Below, one piece after another: positions 1 to 6,530 of a stretch of DNA of 53,222 nucleotides (positions within the stretch are counted from its first letter, which is position 1; each line of letters opens with the position of its first letter). Position numbers and translations under genes: made by a program. Origin of the DNA: an uncultured Prevotella sp. (lineage in GTDB: Bacteria > Bacteroidota > Bacteroidia > Bacteroidales > Bacteroidaceae); the NCBI GenBank assembly GCA_946624005.1, contig CAMORS010000010.1, positions 1 to 53,222 of the forward strand, written 5' to 3'. Under the pieces are notes generated by a model that was not told the DNA's origin, did no database searches, and saw only the letters and a list, made by a program, of their open reading frames with translations.

Positions 1-88
1 TGCGGTCAATCTTGTACTTCTTGCTGCGTAGATACTTCATCTGTTCCTCGGACAGAATGAAGCAGTAATGATTAATTTGATCGTACAT
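1..88 (-). CDS. Small unknown protein, N-terminal fragment cut by window edge
   Basis: An ATG at 88 opens a frame that stays open to the window edge. The 29 visible residues begin MYDQINHYCF and contain the basic stretch LRSKKYKIDR. It starts 12 bases after the stop of the helix-turn-helix gene on the same strand, so the two probably share a transcript. I do not recognise the family. Its place behind an excisionase-type protein suggests a mobile-element gene, which is inference only. Confidence 0.5.
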   Translation of the reverse strand, partial: MYDQINHYCFILSEEQMKYLRSKKYKIDR

Positions 89-100
89 AATTTCTTGATT

Positions 101-538
101 TTAGATTTTATCCCCGTCAAATGGTTTTACAATAGGTTGACTTCGTTGAGCTGAACCTTCATCGTTCCAACTGGACTTGTTTGGCTTGCGCTTGTGCGAT
201 GCAAGGATGGCAGCGTTCTGTTCCTCATCCGTCAGAGGAATGGGATTCTTGCGGTTCGCTTCAAGCCACTTGTCTATCTCGTCAAGGTAGATGACCCATC
301 GCTTGCCAGGCTTGGAGCCAGGGATTTCCCTGTTTGCGAGTTTCTGATAGATGGTCGCAAGGGGAATGTTGGTGTACTCGGCAACCTGCTCTGGCGTGAC
401 AGGGCGGTGTCTGTTCTCTCTCTGTTGAGTTGGTCTGTTCTGAAGGTTCAGCAGTAACGCCTTCATGCCCGACACTTCATCCCGAAGTTCGGCAACGACC
501 TGCGGAAGGTCATTGAACGTAAGTGGTTCATTACTCAT
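101..538 (-). CDS. Excisionase-type helix-turn-helix DNA-binding protein
   Basis: The protein has about 145 residues from the start MSNEPLTF. The N-terminal third (QVVAELRDEVSGMKALLLNL) looks like a short coiled coil. A MerR/excisionase-like winged helix-turn-helix follows: VTPEQVAEYTNIPLATIYQK, then PGSKPGKRWVIYLDEIDKWL. This layout (HTH_17 type) is common in Bacteroidales mobilizable elements, where such proteins act as recombination directionality factors or element regulators. The frame is open to 634, but the residues upstream of MSNEPL look untranslated, and a weak -7-like TTCCTTTG lies at 572-579. The C-terminal 30 residues are basic and probably disordered. Confidence 0.75.
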   Translation of the reverse strand: MSNEPLTFNDLPQVVAELRDEVSGMKALLLNLQNRPTQQRENRHRPVTPEQVAEYTNIPLATIYQKLANREIPGSKPGKRWVIYLDEIDKWLEANRKNPIPLTDEEQNAAILASHKRKPNKSSWNDEGSAQRSQPIVKPFDGDKI

Positions 539-544
539 ATACAT

Positions 545-871
545 ACACGACCCTTTTGTGGAATCGTGCTGCAAAGGAACCCCGTTACGAATCGGAGCAA
601 GCCACTTTTTAATAACAGGTGCATCACGAAACAATCACGCAGTTGAGCCTCATTTTTGGCTGTTATTCGTGGATAAAATGGAATTTTGAAACGTCATTTT
701 GACAACATTGAACATGTAAGTATAATGAATGACAATTGGGATTACGGCTGTTGGGGGGGGCAAGATTTCAGCGTAAAAGGGCATAGGCACATCAGGACCA
801 CACCAAGTTCGGTTTCTGATGTGGCTCCAATATGTGATGTTTAAGTATTGATATAGGAGAGGTGAGAAAGT
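545..871. other. Intergenic gap with one hairpin
   Basis: I see no gene here. The visible structure is an inverted repeat, CACATCAG at 788-795 and CTGATGTG at 816-823 (8-bp stem, 20-base loop), which may end transcription of the minus-strand gene that stops at 872. An eight-G run lies near 755. A weak promoter-like TTCCTTTG at 572-579 (minus strand) could serve the helix-turn-helix gene. Confidence 0.4.
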
Positions 872-1444
872 TTATCTTCTGTCTTTCTCTACGCCCAGTT
901 GTGAAGGGATATGGAATAACAATCCGTCTTCTCCCTGGATGTCACAATGTATTTGGTCGCTGTTGGATGTGACTGTCAGGTTCCTAAGTGTGCTATGTGA
1001 TAACGGCTCTCCACTGGCTGTTACGCACAATGAAGCAAAACGACGCTCGATATAACAGGCGCAATCATCGTTGCTGTAAACCTTACCTTTGCCTAGTCCC
1101 AATCTGATGGCAATGCTCCAGACCAGATGTCGGACATCGAAGCTGCTCAACTTTGTCTTGAATCTCTTCCACTCAACTTCAGGGCGGTAGTTGTGATCCA
1201 TGGCAAATCTCAAAAGGTCTGTACAGAACTCGTCCATGTCTTCCTCATACACAAATGGAGACATGATATATAAAAGGTATTCATGAATGGTATCCAGCTT
1301 TTTCTTCTGGCTTTCTGCCTGACTCTGATAAAAGTCATCAATACCCTGCTGGTAGATGTGAGCATTGATTATAACAATTCGGAAAAGGGCATGAAAAAGC
1401 CGCCCGGGGAGGGACGGCCTATAATTTAATAAAGGTAAAGACAA
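872..1444 (-). CDS. Unknown accessory protein
   Basis: This 190-residue frame matches no family I know. Its centre and C-terminus look like real globular protein (EYLLYIMSPFVYEEDMDEFC, VRHLVWSIAIRLGLGKGKVY, GEPLSHSTLRNLTVTSNSDQ). I see no signal peptide or membrane segment. The start is uncertain: the first 25 residues overlap a terminator-like hairpin at 1394-1418. Translation may begin later, for example at the Met of YIMSPF, or the hairpin may be coincidental. It sits alone on the minus strand between an excisionase-like gene and a divergent orphan gene. Confidence 0.55.
   Translation of the reverse strand: MSLPLLNYRPSLPGRLFHALFRIVIINAHIYQQGIDDFYQSQAESQKKKLDTIHEYLLYIMSPFVYEEDMDEFCTDLLRFAMDHNYRPEVEWKRFKTKLSSFDVRHLVWSIAIRLGLGKGKVYSNDDCACYIERRFASLCVTASGEPLSHSTLRNLTVTSNSDQIHCDIQGEDGLLFHIPSQLGVEKDRR
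1394..1418 (-). terminator. Terminator-like hairpin at the 5' end of a gene
   Basis: Read on the minus strand, GCCGTCC pairs with GGGCGGC across a six-base loop (7 bp with one G-T wobble) and is followed by TTTTT. It lies inside the extreme N-terminus of the 872-1444 frame. It could therefore be an attenuator before a later start codon, or it may be chance. Confidence 0.4.
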
Positions 1445-1609
1445 AAAAGAGACTTGGAAAGATAACTAGCGAGTCGATGACGGGTGTCTGAAGTGTTTAA
1501 GTGGTATCAATATACCATAGTGCCTACTTGCCCTTGACTGTGGATTCCCAACATATTATATTGAGAGACGACGCATAGTGCTTCATCAACAATTAAATTA
1601 TTAACGCAT

Positions 1610-2089
1610 ATGATTAACAAAACAACAACCTCCAAGTTCAATGTCGGTGACATTGTAACTATCGCAAGAGATTACAAGGAGTTTGCGCAGCTTGACATTG
1701 CTCAGCCGCAAATTCAGGTTTATTCTGTAATGTCCGTTAACGCGGATAGGACAATCACTCTCGCTGGTGTATTCTCAGACATACCGGCTGAATATGTAGT
1801 GGGCGTGCCTATAGAAGGTGAACTTAGCATGCAGATTTACTATGCCCCAGAATTGCAGGCACGCCATTATGTGCTAGGCAAAGTAAAACAACAAGAGGAC
1901 ATCTATTCTCGCCCACAATTTATGACAACATTGTCTGAAAGATTTCACGATACATGCCTATTGGAAAAAATGCAAGCCGCAGAATTCCATTTCGTCCATG
2001 AGTTGCAGCACTGGCTTAAAGTGCACTATGGCTATTCCAGAATTTGTATCAATCAATTTTTCGGCATGAGAAAACCCATTATGGGGTAA
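1610..2089 (+). CDS. Unknown accessory protein
   Basis: The protein has 159 residues beginning MINKTTTSKFNVGDIVTIAR. The N-terminal 60 residues (FNVGDIVTIARDYKEF, IQVYSVMSVNADRTITLAGV) look like a small beta-rich SH3-like or KOW-like fold, which is my reading of the pattern only. There is no signal peptide or transmembrane helix. It is the only plus-strand gene in the first 5 kb and converges on the gene ending at 2214, with a strong hairpin between them. I do not recognise a family. Confidence 0.55.
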   Translation: MINKTTTSKFNVGDIVTIARDYKEFAQLDIAQPQIQVYSVMSVNADRTITLAGVFSDIPAEYVVGVPIEGELSMQIYYAPELQARHYVLGKVKQQEDIYSRPQFMTTLSERFHDTCLLEKMQAAEFHFVHELQHWLKVHYGYSRICINQFFGMRKPIMG

Positions 2090-2152
2090 GGAACGGGGAT
2101 AGTAAGAAATCTCAGACGATTCATAACAGTAACTAGGGAGATTGCGTTAAAG

Positions 2153-2190
2153 AATGTGACAGGGGGCAATTCCGTCCCCTGTCTTACATT
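2153..2190. terminator. Bidirectional terminator between convergent genes
   Basis: GACAGGGG (2158-2165) and CCCCTGTC (2176-2183) form a perfect 8-bp stem with a 10-base loop. The flanking AATGT and ACATT extend the pairing. It lies between the convergent genes ending at 2089 and 2214. Confidence 0.7.
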
Positions 2191-2213
2191 CAGATTAATT
2201 ATTGCGTAATATC

Positions 2214-3242
2214 CTAAACAATGAAAAAGACAACGGATATCAACGATAACAGACCTGTTACCATAAGCAATAAAGTTATCATACATCCCGAACTTGATGA
2301 TGGATTTGTACTATTATTGCTTGTGTCGTTTGATGATATATTAGTTCGTTGTTGACTATATTCACATGAAATGAACTGGCCCTTTTCGTCAAAAGTCAAA
2401 ACGTAATCTCTATATCGATATTTTAAAAGTTTGTCCAGCCCCTCTTCGGCGTTGCCCTCGAACTTCAATTCTTGGTGGCAGATGCATTTGCAATCTTCAT
2501 AGTTGATACCAGCCTCGTACTCTGTTCCTTGATATTTTGCAATTAACAGCATCTCAAAATTGTATGAGCCGTCTGCATTTTTAAAATCATCTTTAAACTG
2601 ATTTGTTATTCCACCAGGCAAATTTTGAAAAGCACGAGCTTGTATATTGATTTCCTTGACAACAGCATCATCGTTAGATCCATGAAAGTTTATAGCGTGC
2701 GACTCGATGAGCTTGTATATCCAAGAGCCTTGGTCTTTCATCTCATGAGCCTCTCTATTGTAACCGTCTGAAATTTCATATCCAGTCAGAAAGCCTCCCT
2801 CGAAAAAGAAGTTGTAGTTAAATCTGCTACTATGTAAAACTTTATCATCAGGCGAATATGAAAGCCCCAGAGCATCGGCCACAAATTGAATAGTGAAATT
2901 ATGTTCAGCAATAGCACTATCCAAATCGTATTCCATAGAAAAACGGCTATAATCATGCGAGAAATCAAAGTCTTGCATATAATAGCGAACCTCTGATTCT
3001 GTCAATGTTTTCCTACCAGGGCTTGCTATGACACATATAATATCCTCAGACATTACCTTAAGACAAACAGATAATATGTCATCACTATCATCACCATAAT
3101 TACTTGGGTGATTATAGTTGGTATAACTATAGAACTGATTGTGTTCATATCCTAATGCCTGAAGGTCATCATTGGTGGAACCACCCTCTTTGATTTCTTT
3201 ACATAAAACCCATTGATTGTCTTGTTTAATAAATACGCCCAT
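2214..3242 (-). CDS. Unknown tail-anchored protein
   Basis: The protein has 342 residues. It has no signal peptide. After a Ser/Asn-rich linker (about residues 300-318) there is one C-terminal hydrophobic helix (CMITLLLMVTGLLSLISVVF), as in a tail-anchored membrane protein with its N-terminal part in the cytoplasm. The body (GVFIKQDNQWVLCKEIKEGG at the start) is acidic and globular with no motif I recognise. A candidate structured RNA lies just upstream on the same strand (3297-3559), so the two may form a unit. The AT-rich composition matches neighbouring accessory DNA. Confidence 0.6.
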   Translation of the reverse strand: MGVFIKQDNQWVLCKEIKEGGSTNDDLQALGYEHNQFYSYTNYNHPSNYGDDSDDILSVCLKVMSEDIICVIASPGRKTLTESEVRYYMQDFDFSHDYSRFSMEYDLDSAIAEHNFTIQFVADALGLSYSPDDKVLHSSRFNYNFFFEGGFLTGYEISDGYNREAHEMKDQGSWIYKLIESHAINFHGSNDDAVVKEINIQARAFQNLPGGITNQFKDDFKNADGSYNFEMLLIAKYQGTEYEAGINYEDCKCICHQELKFEGNAEEGLDKLLKYRYRDYVLTFDEKGQFISCEYSQQRTNISSNDTSNNSTNPSSSSGCMITLLLMVTGLLSLISVVFFIV

Positions 3243-3296
3243 AAATTTTAAGTTTTATTGTTAAACATGTTTGATAGTTTATTCAGTTGAGGAAAT

Positions 3297-3559
3297 AAAA
3301 AACGTGAGCAATCTACTTCGCTTACGTCTTTCGAGGTATTGGGGATAACCTGTTATCTTAAACGAGTAAATGCCCACGCCGAACGGCGTGAACTATCTAC
3401 TTCAGTTCATGATAACTTTGTCTAATTCCCCAATTGTCGAAAGACAAGAATCAAAAGTGGACGTTCAGTCTAATGTCCTATTATATGTTAAGTTCCCATA
3501 CATCTAATCATTTTATGTTCTACGATTTTTTGTCTTACGAAACCGCATAAAGCGAAATC
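3297..3559 (-). ncRNA. Candidate structured RNA with own promoter and terminator
   Basis: There is a nested set of helices. P1 is 3326-3334 with 3437-3445 (9 bp, perfect). P2 is 3338-3345 with 3427-3434 (8 bp). P3 is 3352-3357 with 3411-3416 (6 bp). P3 encloses two hairpins, 3375-3380/3385-3390 (CACGCC/GGCGTG) and 3389-3394/3404-3409 (TGAACT/AGTTCA). A further hairpin, 3303-3309/3320-3326, abuts P1 and on the minus strand is followed by six T. On the minus strand two hairpin loops carry the same nonamer GAAGTAGAT. A -7 element lies at 3566-3573. No open frame explains it. One pair favours the plus strand (G-U there, A-C on minus), so orientation is not settled. Confidence 0.55.
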
Positions 3560-3565
3560 CGTTGG

Positions 3566-3573
3566 CAAAATTA
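3566..3573 (-). promoter_or_regulatory. -7 element upstream of the structured RNA
   Basis: TAATTTTG on the minus strand matches TAnnTTTG. No TTTG is visible at the usual -33 distance, so this is a partial promoter match. Confidence 0.4.
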
Positions 3574-3724
3574 CACAAAAGTCTTCATATTCCGACCTCG
3601 GAAGTGTAAAAACGGCTAAAAATGGATTCAAATGGAGGTGTTTTTGTAAAAATCTGGATGAAATGGGGCTGAAATTGAGGATTATTTGCTAACTTCGCAC
3701 TCAGATTGACAGACGAAGCCGCGT

Positions 3725-4018
3725 GCCGAAGGGTTGGCAAAGGGAAATGGCGGTGAAAGTTGGCTTGCCGATGGGTCGGCAAGGGAAAACGAGGACAAAG
3801 AGTCTGTTGCCGACGAGGAGGCAAGGGAAAACGGATGCTCTGTGAAGGTTGCCGACGTGTCGGCACGAAGGAAATGGTTCATGGACAAGGTTGCCGACGG
3901 GTCGGCAAGCGAAGTTTCAAAGAAAAATTTACGTGCCGACGAGGCGGCAAGCATGAATGAAGGGCCGTTTTCATTTGCCGACAGAACGGCAAGGAAGAAC
4001 GAAAGGCCAAAGCACCTT
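3725..4018. repeat. Seven 42-bp tandem units with a palindromic core
   Basis: GCCGA-type cores start at 3725, 3767, 3809, 3851, 3893, 3935 and 3977, exactly 42 bp apart. Each core is about 14 bp, of the form GCCGAnnnnnCGGC, usually followed by AAG, and can form a GCC/GGC hairpin. The 28 bp between cores differ from unit to unit apart from a preceding TT or GT. As 42 is a multiple of three, long frames run through it on both strands with a 14-residue period (VADxSAR on plus, LADPSAT on minus). I cannot tell whether any frame is translated, and none has a clear promoter. Confidence 0.85.
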
Positions 4019-4072
4019 TTCATAACTCACGGATAATTGCACTTTAACGCAGTTGATGCTTAATGTTGGGCG

Positions 4073-4990
4073 TTATTGGATTCGGTAAGTCCCGAATTGC
4101 GTCATTCTGCTTGCCATTATTCGGTCTAATTCCTCCTTGACGATGAGGTTCTGCACTCCGACTTTCACCTTCGTGAGGTTGTTCGTCTTGACGATGACAC
4201 AGATGTTGCTCTTGGTCATGCCGTATTTCTCGGCAGCTTCGGCTGTGGTGTAATAGGCATCACTCGCCTTCAGGTCGGGACGGAAGATGTCATCAAGATG
4301 TATCTTTGAATAATAGGTCTTGCCATATAATCGCTTGGTGGGAATATGGCGGCGATAGGCTTGGGTACGCAAGGATTCCTTGGTTGTGGAATATAGGGAT
4401 TCTGCCTCATCCGTTGTCAGCCACTCTGTCAAGGATTCAATCTCGGCAGTAACTCCGAAGAGTGCATCCATATGCTTTCGGCTATAGTAGTTCTTGCCTG
4501 CAATCTTGCAAATGGGTATGTTGTTTCTCTTGGCTGAAACATAGAGCCAAGACTTCTTAACCTTGTAGATTGCCATAACATCGTCGCCAGAGATGTATTC
4601 AAGTGGTTCTGATGACCTCATTATTTCAGGTATGTGGTTCTTGTCTTTTCTCGACGAAAGGGAAGAAGACGATGACTGAGATGATTTCTTGCTTGGCTTG
4701 TATGACGAAGCACAGAGCAACACTCTATGATAAGGGTTGCCCGCAAGCATCTGCTCAATGTCTGCCTTGCGGATGAATGCCATCCGGCTGCTGATTCGTG
4801 ATGCAGGCAGTTTCCCCTCGTTTACCAATTTGTAAACGTACTGACGGGAGCATCCCATGAGGATGGCAGCCTTGGAGAACGAAAGATACTCCTGGCTGGC
4901 GATGTCTATAACAGGCTGGACAGCCTTCAAAAAGTCCTGTTGTCTCTTCTTGCGCTGAGCCTTTGCACCCTGGCGCATTGTTCTGAACAA
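4073..4990 (-). CDS. Multi helix-turn-helix DNA-binding protein (main part)
   Basis: The frame gives 305 residues from a TTG at 4990, with an ATG four codons on. It holds at least three excisionase-type helix-turn-helix units: LSFSKAAILMGCSRQYVYKL with a wing to about residue 80; YISGDDVMAIYKVKKSWLYV (about 130-175); and YTTAEAAEKYGMTKSNICVI near the C-terminus. A fourth degenerate unit is WLTTDEAESLYSTTKESLRT. A Ser-rich linker separates units one and two. A zinc-ribbon start for this protein seems to lie upstream in another frame (4927-5058), so the native product is probably longer. The role is likely control or excision of a mobile element, inferred from the family and context. Confidence 0.75.
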   Translation of the reverse strand: MFRTMRQGAKAQRKKRQQDFLKAVQPVIDIASQEYLSFSKAAILMGCSRQYVYKLVNEGKLPASRISSRMAFIRKADIEQMLAGNPYHRVLLCASSYKPSKKSSQSSSSSLSSRKDKNHIPEIMRSSEPLEYISGDDVMAIYKVKKSWLYVSAKRNNIPICKIAGKNYYSRKHMDALFGVTAEIESLTEWLTTDEAESLYSTTKESLRTQAYRRHIPTKRLYGKTYYSKIHLDDIFRPDLKASDAYYTTAEAAEKYGMTKSNICVIVKTNNLTKVKVGVQNLIVKEELDRIMASRMTQFGTYRIQ

Positions 4991-5058
4991 TACCTCTGCG
5001 AACCGCTGTTACAAGTGAACTCCTTGCCGCAGAAGGCGCATTTTCTTGTCTTTCTCAT
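4927..5058 (-). pseudogene. Zinc-ribbon N-terminus out of frame with the HTH gene
   Basis: An ATG at 5058 encodes 43 residues with Cys at positions 7, 10, 24 and 28 (CAFC and CSEQC context), a zinc-ribbon pattern, and stops at TGA 4927. It overlaps the start of the helix-turn-helix frame, which is one base back. The promoter at 5307-5338 and this ATG suit a fused protein. The stop context is ACT TTT TGA, and a -1 slip on the five-T run would read GAC TTT TTG and continue into the HTH protein. It may be a disabling mutation, a sequencing error or a programmed frameshift. Confidence 0.6.
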
Positions 5059-5209
5059 TTGACTCCTTTTTATGTGGTTTTACAATCAATTTCATGCAAA
5101 CCGCCACGGAGTGAACTTTCGTCAATCATTGACACCCATTGTCAACTCATTCCACGATGTCACGTTCTTCAAATGAGGTCACTTCCTTGCTTCTTTCCCT
5201 TTCGTTAAT

Positions 5210-5256
5210 CAGTCAACAGTTGTCCACTCTTGTCAACCTTTGTCAACCCTGTCCAC
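5210..5256. repeat. Five phased TTGTCAAC-like sites
   Basis: Octamers begin at 5210 (CAGTCAAC), 5220 (TTGTCCAC), 5230 (TTGTCAAC), 5240 (TTGTCAAC) and 5249 (CTGTCCAC), so they recur every 9-10 bp, about one helical turn. A sixth copy lies apart at 5139-5146. They sit between the promoter and the start of an excisionase-type gene. They look like a binding array for that protein (operator or recombination accessory sites), which is inference. Confidence 0.6.
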
Positions 5257-5306
5257 GAGATGGCAAAATAAAAGCCCTCAAAATTCTCCGCGGTAGAAAT
5301 GCGTTG

Positions 5307-5338
5307 CAAAGATAAGCGGATTTTTGAGAACCACCAAA
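5307..5338 (-). promoter_or_regulatory. Promoter of the zinc-ribbon/HTH gene
   Basis: On the minus strand TTTG (5338-5335), a 20-base spacer and TATCTTTG (5314-5307) match the Bacteroidetes promoter pattern. Transcription should start near 5300. Confidence 0.7.
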
Positions 5339-5430
5339 AAGCAAGTCCGAAGTGTTAAAATTCAAAAATAGTTGATATACAACGATTTAATTCCATGTGC
5401 TTTTCATTGTTTGTGGTTGTTTAGAGGGCT

Positions 5431-5835
5431 CTAAATACAATTTTTGAAAGCCCATACGCCGATGGAGGTCACACTGTTGGGGATGGTGATGGAGGTGAGA
5501 CTGTTGCAATTTTCTAAAGCACTGTTGCCGATGGAGGTCACGCTGTTGGGGATGGTCACAGAGGTGAGGCCTCGGCAACCAGAGAAAGCTCCGAAGCCGA
5601 TGGAGGTGACTTTTCGTGTCCTGTTCATATAGGTCACTTCCTCGGGGATGACGACATTCCCTGAATATTTGTTATCTCCACTCGTCACAATCAGTTCCGT
5701 CCCATCTTCACTATAGTTATAATAGATAGTCTTGCCGTCGGCATTCTGTACGGCGATGTTGTAGGCCAGGGCCTGTAGGGTTCCGAGCATGCTCAGCAGG
5801 GTGGTGAGCAGTAGGCAAGAAAGTTTTCTCTTCAT
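5431..5835 (-). CDS. Short BspA-like leucine-rich-repeat secreted protein, probably cut short
   Basis: The protein has 134 residues. A signal peptide ([20 protein letters not shown]) is followed by a short beta-rich region ending [20 protein letters not shown]. Two and a half LRR_5/BspA-type repeats follow ([43 protein letters not shown]) and the frame then stops. BspA-like proteins normally carry many repeats and a C-terminal domain. Ending in mid-repeat suggests truncation or a collapsed repeat cassette. The family is surface-exposed or secreted and often binds host proteins. A good promoter lies upstream at 5880-5911, so the gene may still be expressed. Confidence 0.75.
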   Translation of the reverse strand: MKRKLSCLLLTTLLSMLGTLQALAYNIAVQNADGKTIYYNYSEDGTELIVTSGDNKYSGNVVIPEEVTYMNRTRKVTSIGFGAFSGCRGLTSVTIPNSVTSIGNSALENCNSLTSITIPNSVTSIGVWAFKNCI

Positions 5836-5879
5836 GGTTGTATCAATTTTAAATGGTTGATGAATGGTTTACTTGCTTG

Positions 5880-5911
5880 CAAAGTTACACAAAAAAATGT
5901 GAAACAAGCAA
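5880..5911 (-). promoter_or_regulatory. Promoter of the BspA-like gene
   Basis: TAACTTTG (5887-5880, minus) with TTG 21 bases upstream fits the Bacteroidetes pattern, and the ATG follows about 45 bases later. Confidence 0.6.
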
Positions 5912-6098
5912 GCAAGTAATGAAAAATTGAATAAAAAAACAAGTCAACGAGAAATAAAACTAAGTTTAACCGGTTTGTTGTTTCCCCATTGAACCCTAAC
6001 AAATCATGGAATTGGTTACGTTTTGCATAGTGGTTTACAATTATTAACTGGAAGCAGCTGCTTTCTTAACAGATTTATGCGCACCATGAGGGGCGAAA

Positions 6099-6130
6099 TT
6101 TGGAGGTGTCGCAAATAGTGCGTACCTTTG
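6099..6130 (+). promoter_or_regulatory. Perfect promoter with no protein gene downstream
   Basis: TTTG (6099-6102), a 20-base spacer and TACCTTTG (6123-6130) match the consensus exactly. No convincing open frame starts within the next 370 bases on this strand before a terminator at 6471-6505. Confidence 0.7.
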
Positions 6131-6269
6131 CAATGCATTTAAGATGCATTGCGAGTGAAGGCTGCGGCTCAGCATAGCTCGAGCGAGCTCAGCTCTGCAT
6201 TCGCCTTGCACTTCACTTGCATCGTCAACCTAAGAGATCTTTGACTTACTGAAACAGAAACAACGCCGA

Positions 6270-6379
6270 CATCAGAGACTATCTCTGACCGCAACAGAGA
6301 CCATCTCTGAGGGCATCAGAGACTATCAACGACGACATTAGAGACCATCTCTGACAGCATCAGAGACCATCAACGACAG
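6270..6379. repeat. Five 22-bp palindromic tandem units
   Basis: The five units each have the form CATCAGAGACyATCTCTGAnnG. The best copy contains TCAGAGA-CTA-TCTCTGA, a 7-bp inverted repeat with a 3-base centre. Units 3 and 5 replace the right arm with ATCAACGA. A second array of the same family lies at 34689-34793. Confidence 0.8.
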
Positions 6380-6470
6380 GCACATCAATACTCAAAAGCT
6401 TTTTTAAAACACGCGCGTGACCTCCTACGTTGGTTCATCGGCTGAACGGAAGAATAGTGGGGGAAACAAA

Positions 6471-6505
6471 AAAACGCTGACATCGGGTGATGCCAGCGTT
6501 TTTTC
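6471..6505. terminator. Bidirectional intrinsic terminator
   Basis: CGCTG-a-CATC pairs with GATG-c-CAGCG across GGGT, with A-rich sequence on the left and six T on the right. It can end the plus-strand RNA from 6131 and the minus-strand barrel gene that stops at 6531. Confidence 0.8.
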
Positions 6506-6530
6506 TATTGTCGAATGTAATCGTTTCGGC

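Larger units (their letters stand above)
5059..5430. other. Leader and upstream region of the zinc-ribbon/HTH gene
   Basis: No gene is visible. The stretch holds a promoter at 5307-5338 (minus), the phased TTGTCAAC-like sites at 5210-5256, one further TTGTCAAC at 5139-5146 and the palindrome GTCAATcATTGAC near 5121-5133. From the promoter to the ATG at 5058 is a leader of about 240 bases. Confidence 0.5.
6131..6505 (+). ncRNA. Candidate non-coding RNA of hairpins and palindromic repeats
   Basis: This is the stretch between a perfect plus-strand promoter and a hairpin-plus-T-run terminator. It opens with GCAATGCAT/ATGCATTGC (9-bp stem, 5-base loop, about 6130-6152). It continues with AGCTCGAGCGAGCT-type inverted repeats and the pair AGTGAAG/CTTCACT, then five 22-bp palindromic units (6270-6379). 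The largest plus frame in the area begins near its end and is a shadow of the opposite gene. I infer a transcribed RNA of roughly 370 bases. The sequence shows the signals but not expression. Confidence 0.45.

Noticed and set aside
3297..3559. Retron msr/msd region or a known riboswitch
   Set aside because: No reverse transcriptase is encoded nearby, and I see no conserved core of a riboswitch or small ribozyme that I know (for example no hammerhead CTGATGA...GAAA).
3725..4018. CRISPR array
   Set aside because: The repeated core is only about 14-16 bp and varies between units, no cas genes are near, and the period is an exact multiple of three as in coding repeats. I kept it as a palindromic tandem array.
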